Made by a program: the position numbers and the translations under genes. From the NCBI GenBank assembly GCA_046485135.1, contig JAWOHN010000176.1, forward strand, positions 1 through 8,712: a stretch of DNA of 8,712 nucleotides, read 5' to 3'. The notes under the pieces were generated by a model. It saw nothing but the letters and a program-made list of their open reading frames with translations. It did not search any database and was not told where the DNA came from. Of this stretch, positions 5,370 through 8,712 are shown in pieces. The stretch comes from CAZAQS01 sp046485135. Its GTDB lineage: Bacteria > Chloroflexota > Anaerolineae > Anaerolineales > UBA4823. Positions within the stretch are counted from its first letter, which is position 1; the number at the start of each line of letters is the position of its first letter.

Positions 5370-7550
5370 TTAAGCTTTTAATTCTAATTTGGCAAGCGAA
5401 GCAGCCACCCTTTTTAACCCAATATCTTCAAAAAATATATCCACCACCTCGTCATCGTCTTCGATCTTACTGTTCAATACCAAACCCTCGCCCCAAACAG
5501 AATGCACCACCCTGGACCCAGGGGGATAGCGCTGTTCCAGAATACGGGCGTGGGCAGCCGCACGCTTGGGCCAGCGCTCCGCAGCTGGCAAGCTGCCCCT
5601 TGAGCGTCCTGAGCTGTACCCGACCCTGCCAACCGTCCGGTCTTCCAGGATATCCGGGGGGATTTCCTCCAGGAAGCGAGAAGGGATGGTTGGCTCGGAG
5701 TAACCGAAGGTGTTTCGATGCAGCGGGTACACTAGGTAAAGGAGATCTTTGGCCCGTGTCATGCCTACGTATAACAAACGGCATTCTTCCATCATCTCTT
5801 CAGGCTCTTCAAAGGACCGGGAATGTGGTAACGTTCCATCGTCCAGACCGGCGATAAAGACCACCGGAAATTCCAGCCCCTTGGCTGCATGCAGGGTCAG
5901 CAGCGTGGGGACGCTGGCAGTCGCCTCGATCGTATCCTGATCCGAAACCAGCGCCACTCGCTCTAAAAACGACTCCAAGGGCTGCTCGGAAAACTCCGCC
6001 GCCAGACGGCGCAATTCAAGCACGTTCTCCCACCGTTCCTGACCTTCATCCGTACCATCGTTGATATAGCTAGAATAATCAACATCCTCCAGAATGCGAT
6101 CCAGTAATTTCAAGGGAGGCATACCGGACGCCAACCCACGCCATTCTGACAACAATCGCCCAAAGCCGGCCAAAGTCTCGGCAGCTCTGCCTGAGAAAGC
6201 CTGCCTGTGATCCGACCTATCATTGCCCAGGTGGAGCAATAGTTCTCCAGGAGAAATTCCAGACTGGTGGGCTTGAATCTGCAAGGATTGCCAGGTTTTG
6301 TCGCCAATCTTTCGGGGGGGGACGTTTATGACCCGCGCCAGGCTGATCTCATCCTGCGGGTTGTGAACCAGGCGCAGGAAAGCGACCACGTCTTTAATCT
6401 CCCTGCGCCCATAGAAACGTTGCGCGCCAACCAGCTTGTATGGCAGACCCGCCTGCAGGAAGGCTTCCTCCAGGACTCGCGATTGGGCATTGGTACGGTA
6501 CATGATCGCAAAATCGCCTGGCTTGGCTACCTTCTGCCTGACGCGTTTAGCGATTTCTTCTATAATGAAAGATGCTTCGACGCGTTCGTCATAGGCTTCG
6601 TAATAGATCACTTTTGCCCCAGCGCCGCGCTCGGTCACCAATTCTTTGCGCGTGCGCTGCGGGTTTTGATCGATAACCGCCATGGCCGCGTCCAGGATAG
6701 CCTGAGTTGAGCGGTAATTCTGCTCCAACAGGATCACCTGGGTGGCAGGGAAATCCTTTTCAAAGCGCAGCACGTTGCGGTAATCCGCGCCTCTCCAGCG
6801 GTAGATGGATTGGTCGGTGTCCCCCACGACAAAGATATTCCCATGGAATGATGCCAGATGCTTCAGCAAGACATATTGGGCCATGTTGGTGTCCTGGAAC
6901 TCATCCACCAGGACGTGCTCAAAGCGGCGGGCATATTTATCCCGCACCGCTGCTTTCCCCTCCAACAACCAGGCCACCCATAATAACAGGTCATCGAAAT
7001 CCACTGCATTGTTGGCCGTCAGCATCTCCTGGTAACGCATGTAAACGCGTTTCACTACCTCATCGCGGTAGGTTTGGAGCGGATAATCTTCCGGCACGAG
7101 CAGCTCATTTTTGGCTCTGGAGATCGATCCTAATATCCCAGGTGCGCGGAATTTCTTCTCATCCAGATCCAGATCGGCCAGGACTCTTTTTACCAAACGG
7201 ACCTGGTCATCCGCATCAAAGATCACAAAGTTGGCATTCAATGGCAGGTGCTCTGCTTCCCGGCGCAAAATCCGGGCGCAGGTGGCGTGAAATGTGCCCA
7301 GGCTGAGACCGCGCGCCTGATCACCCAGCATATTGACAACTCTTGTTTCCATCTCCCGGGCAGCTTTATTGGTGAAGGTGACTGCCAGGATATTGTAAGG
7401 GGATACAGCTAGCGTATCGATCAGATGGGCGATGCGCTGAGTCAGGACCCGCGTCTTACCGGAACCGGGGCCCGCCATGACCAGCACCGGCCCTAAGCCA
7501 GCCGTAACGGCTTGTTGTTGTTGGATATTGAGCTCAGACAGGCGATACAT
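5370..7550 (-). CDS. pcrA: ATP-dependent 3'-5' DNA helicase, UvrD/PcrA family
   Basis: The 726-residue protein is a complete superfamily 1A helicase. Motifs in order: Q-motif-like LNIQQQQAV (7-15), Walker A AGPGSGKT (26-33), TFTNKAAREM (58-67), GTFHATCARILR (85-96), Walker B VDEFQDT (215-221), GDTDQSIYRWRGA (243-255), QNYRS (277-281), TLHAAKGLEF (552-561) and YVGMTRAKD (594-602). After a basic, poorly conserved linker (about 640-675), residues 676-724 (VVHSVWGEGLV to ASLAKLEL) form the Tudor-like C-terminal domain that in PcrA/UvrD binds RNA polymerase. Known roles are nucleotide excision repair, removal of recombination filaments and clearing stalled transcription. ATG at 7550 is the first Met after an in-frame stop and has no Shine-Dalgarno. 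A consensus-like promoter lies immediately upstream. No frameshift or lost motif is visible. Confidence 0.95.
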   Translation of the reverse strand: MYRLSELNIQQQQAVTAGLGPVLVMAGPGSGKTRVLTQRIAHLIDTLAVSPYNILAVTFTNKAAREMETRVVNMLGDQARGLSLGTFHATCARILRREAEHLPLNANFVIFDADDQVRLVKRVLADLDLDEKKFRAPGILGSISRAKNELLVPEDYPLQTYRDEVVKRVYMRYQEMLTANNAVDFDDLLLWVAWLLEGKAAVRDKYARRFEHVLVDEFQDTNMAQYVLLKHLASFHGNIFVVGDTDQSIYRWRGADYRNVLRFEKDFPATQVILLEQNYRSTQAILDAAMAVIDQNPQRTRKELVTERGAGAKVIYYEAYDERVEASFIIEEIAKRVRQKVAKPGDFAIMYRTNAQSRVLEEAFLQAGLPYKLVGAQRFYGRREIKDVVAFLRLVHNPQDEISLARVINVPPRKIGDKTWQSLQIQAHQSGISPGELLLHLGNDRSDHRQAFSGRAAETLAGFGRLLSEWRGLASGMPPLKLLDRILEDVDYSSYINDGTDEGQERWENVLELRRLAAEFSEQPLESFLERVALVSDQDTIEATASVPTLLTLHAAKGLEFPVVFIAGLDDGTLPHSRSFEEPEEMMEECRLLYVGMTRAKDLLYLVYPLHRNTFGYSEPTIPSRFLEEIPPDILEDRTVGRVGYSSGRSRGSLPAAERWPKRAAAHARILEQRYPPGSRVVHSVWGEGLVLNSKIEDDDEVVDIFFEDIGLKRVAASLAKLELKA

Positions 7551-7558
7551 CGCCCATC

Positions 7559-7587
7559 ATTCTACCGTTTGAGAATACCCATGTCAA
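7559..7587 (-). promoter_or_regulatory. Sigma-70-type promoter of pcrA, placed for a near-leaderless mRNA
   Basis: On the minus strand a perfect -35 TTGACA (7582-7587), a spacer of exactly 17 bases (7565-7581) and TAGAAT (7559-7564, one mismatch to TATAAT) precede pcrA. Only eight bases separate the -10 box from the ATG at 7550, so transcription should begin around 7550-7553, leaving zero to three leader bases. This agrees with the absence of a Shine-Dalgarno. Confidence 0.75.
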
Positions 7588-7600
7588 CCAGCGAAAGTAA

Positions 7601-7630
7601 AACGAAAAAATTGGCATGCCATTTTCGGTT
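7601..7630. repeat. Nested palindrome in the divergent intergenic region
   Basis: TGGCATGCCA (7612-7621) is a perfect 10-bp palindrome. It is flanked by AACGAAAA on the left and TTTTCGGTT on the right, which are complementary with small bulges (CGAAAA 7603-7608 against TTTTCG 7622-7627). The element lies 24 bp upstream of the pcrA -35 box and about 115 bp before the plus-strand membrane protein gene. It is a candidate operator for either direction; I recognise no specific regulator. The rest of the 185-bp gap shows only AT-rich TATAGT/TAGTAT hexamers at 7673-7680 without a convincing -35. Confidence 0.5.
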
Positions 7631-7735
7631 TTTCCTCACTCTAACGCGACCAGGCGTCCGGATTTGCGTAAATATAGTATGATGGTAAATCCCTGAATTT
7701 GGTGGGTACTGATAAGTGATAGGAGAATTCAAAAA

Positions 7736-7960
7736 ATGACCAAGCCTGAACGCCGGACCCCTTGCTTGCTATGGCCATTTGTAGCGATTATAAAGCTGGT
7801 CGTGGGTATCGTGAGCCTGACCGGTCGGCTTATCGCAGTCCTGTTGGGGCTGGTTTTATTCATTACGGGTACCATCCTGACCGTAACGGTTATTGGGGCC
7901 GTCATTGGGATACCACTGGCAATGTTTGGCATCATGATCATGGTGCGAGGCCTGTGGTAA
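7736..7960 (+). CDS. Small hydrophobic membrane protein, function unknown
   Basis: The 74-residue product starts with a short basic N-terminus (MTKPERR), followed by a membrane span at about residues 11-29, an Arg at 31, and a long hydrophobic stretch (32-70) that could be two further helices turning near the Gly-Pro at 59-60. Glycines are spaced in GxxxG-like fashion (Gly54, Gly58), which often supports helix packing. The C-terminus is RGLW. AGGAG at 7721-7725 precedes the ATG with somewhat long spacing (10 bases). I do not recognise a family. It is transcribed away from pcrA; codon use and hydrophobic periodicity favour this strand over the overlapping frames. It may be a small membrane-regulatory or stress protein, but the sequence does not show this. 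Confidence 0.7.
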   Translation: MTKPERRTPCLLWPFVAIIKLVVGIVSLTGRLIAVLLGLVLFITGTILTVTVIGAVIGIPLAMFGIMIMVRGLW

Positions 7961-7991
7961 TCCCCGCTGTGACCCAATTCCCAGCATACGC

Positions 7992-8020
7992 TTGTTCGGA
8001 AAGGTGCTTCAGAATATAAT
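7992..8020 (+). promoter_or_regulatory. Sigma-70-type promoter of the CxxCxGxG zinc protein gene
   Basis: TTGTTC (7992-7997), a 17-base spacer and a perfect TATAAT (8015-8020) lie in the 123-bp gap after the small membrane protein gene. The predicted start near 8027 gives a leader of about 57 bases, which includes a 5-bp inverted repeat (CGCAC 8035-8039, GTGCG 8046-8050) and the GGAGG of the next gene. Confidence 0.65.
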
Positions 8021-8083
8021 GGCTATGCTTTCAGCGCACCAAAGCGTGCGATCTGGTCAATAAAACAGCAGGAGGTACCGGCT

Positions 8084-8332
8084 ATGGTAATGCCAGTGAT
8101 TCAATATGCACCTGAGACTTGCGCCTGGTGCAGAGGCGAAGGCAAGTGGGGAGAATACGGAGATGCCTGCCTGATTTGCGGGGGCCAAGGCAGCATGCTC
8201 GTGGCGCAGCCTGCCAGACAATGTCCTTGGTGTGAGGGGAAGGGCGTAGTCGGTGAGATGGAAGACCGTTGCAAGACCTGCGGTGGGTCAGGATGGTCCC
8301 ATGTTTTACCAAAGCAAGCCTTGGGAAGATAG
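8084..8332 (+). CDS. Stand-alone DnaJ-type zinc-finger (CxxCxGxG) protein, 82 aa
   Basis: The protein consists almost wholly of four CxxCxGxG motifs: CAWCRGEG (13-20), CLICGGQG (29-36), CPWCEGKG (47-54) and CKTCGGSG (63-70). Such motifs form the cysteine-rich, zinc-binding domain of DnaJ/Hsp40, where two Zn2+ ions are held by motif pairs and help bind unfolded protein. There is no J domain, glycine-rich region or client-binding C-terminal domain. Residues 13-36 and 47-70 align without gaps with 13 of 24 identical, showing an internal duplication. GGAGG at 8071-8075 is eight bases before ATG 8084; a second in-frame ATG at 8090 is less well spaced. A good promoter lies upstream. A role as a redox or folding helper is inference; other small zinc-ribbon roles are possible. 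Confidence 0.85.
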   Translation: MVMPVIQYAPETCAWCRGEGKWGEYGDACLICGGQGSMLVAQPARQCPWCEGKGVVGEMEDRCKTCGGSGWSHVLPKQALGR

Positions 8333-8364
8333 CTGCTGAAGAGGGGCATCCGGATCCAAACAAG

Positions 8365-8712
8365 ATGCTTTCTGACCCCAATATAAAACTGGCCCCAAAA
8401 AGGACTCTCATCATTGCTGCTGTTGCAGTCCTCCTGGCTGGCTTGATTCTGTCCGCGTTGGACAGCAGCAGCCAACTGCTAACCGGTTGGATCGCCTATA
8501 CCCTCCTGCTGTGTTTGGCTGCCGTGGTAATGCTGTGGGCAAACAAAGGACTGCAGGTAAGCTCGCTGGTCTCCAAAATTGCCCTGAGCGCCTTTATCCT
8601 CAGGCTGGGAGCAGGGGTGGCTTTAATCATCTTGTTGCCGGTGGCAGGGCACCAAACCAGCGAAGTGTCCCTGGCGGGTTATGTATTCAAGGACGCGCTC
8701 ATCCGTGACACG
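8365..8712 (+). CDS. Multi-span membrane protein, N-terminal part, function unknown
   Basis: The frame is open from ATG 8365 to the window edge (116 residues, C-terminus missing). A short basic N-terminus (about residues 1-13) is followed by hydrophobic segments at about 14-31, 39-58 and 72-93, each separated by short polar loops (LDSSSQ, ANKGLQ), then VAGHQTSEVSLAGYVFKDALIRDT. The pattern is that of an inner-membrane protein with the N-terminus inside. I do not recognise the family. The gap from the zinc protein gene is 32 bp, so co-transcription is likely. No close Shine-Dalgarno is present (GAGGGG lies about 18 bases away); the same frame has another ATG at 8293 inside the zinc protein gene, with GGTGGG before it, which would add a non-hydrophobic 24-residue extension. 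I prefer 8365. Confidence 0.7.
   Translation, partial: MLSDPNIKLAPKRTLIIAAVAVLLAGLILSALDSSSQLLTGWIAYTLLLCLAAVVMLWANKGLQVSSLVSKIALSAFILRLGAGVALIILLPVAGHQTSEVSLAGYVFKDALIRDT

Noticed and set aside
6707..7306. A 199-codon plus-strand open frame inside the helicase gene
   Set aside because: It is antisense to conserved helicase motifs; its translation is rich in Pro, Arg, Gly and Trp with no domain pattern, typical of a shadow frame.
7511..7523. Short CAA triplet repeat at the pcrA start (QQQQ) as an unstable repeat
   Set aside because: Only four Gln codons, lying in the helicase Q-motif region where Gln is expected; too short to be a meaningful repeat.
7729..7977. An 82-codon minus-strand open frame opposite the small membrane protein
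   Set aside because: Its translation is a Thr/Ile/Pro-rich shadow; the plus frame has a plausible ribosome-binding site and a coherent membrane pattern.
8293..8364. An upstream ATG extension of the last membrane protein, overlapping the zinc protein gene
   Set aside because: The extra 24 residues are polar and unlike a membrane-protein start, and the overlap with the conserved end of the zinc gene is unlikely, although a GGTGGG does precede it.

Overview
The window looks like chromosomal sequence from a mid-GC bacterium. The closest feel is Chloroflexota/Anaerolineae, judged only from the style of the proteins (flippase N-terminus, a small CxxCxGxG zinc protein, the PcrA variant) and the mixed ATG/GTG starts. 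This assignment is tentative. I see no mobile element, CRISPR array, tRNA or rRNA, and no gap between genes exceeds about 185 bases.

Minus strand, reading from 7550 down to 1, holds two probable transcription units. The first is a housekeeping operon: pcrA/uvrD-type helicase, tsaE, tsaB, rimI, and a family-4 (4Fe-4S) uracil-DNA glycosylase. It combines DNA repair with the tRNA t6A37 (threonylcarbamoyladenosine) pathway; tsaD is not in the window. The genes from tsaE to the glycosylase are tightly packed (0 bp, 12 bp and a 4-bp GTGA overlap), and two strong Shine-Dalgarno sites are written inside the last codons of the preceding gene. The second unit is a surface-polysaccharide module: nucleotide-sugar (UDP-GlcNAc-type) 6-dehydrogenase, a UDP-uronate 4-epimerase-like SDR, and the N-terminal part of a Wzx-type oligosaccharide flippase that runs off the left edge.

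Plus strand, from 7736 to the right edge, holds a 74-aa hydrophobic membrane protein, an 82-aa stand-alone protein with four CxxCxGxG zinc motifs arranged as an internal duplication, and the start of an unrecognised multi-span membrane protein.

Regulatory reading: the 185-bp divergent region carries a near-consensus sigma-70 promoter for pcrA placed so close to the ATG that the mRNA should be almost leaderless. A TATAAT box sits in a similar position before an internal tsaE start, beside a perfect 8-bp inverted repeat. A third good promoter (TTGTTC, 17 bp, TATAAT) precedes the zinc protein gene. I did not find an obviously novel defence or mobile system. The most notable items are these leaderless-type starts, the sliding-clamp-like tail on the glycosylase, and the duplicated zinc protein.
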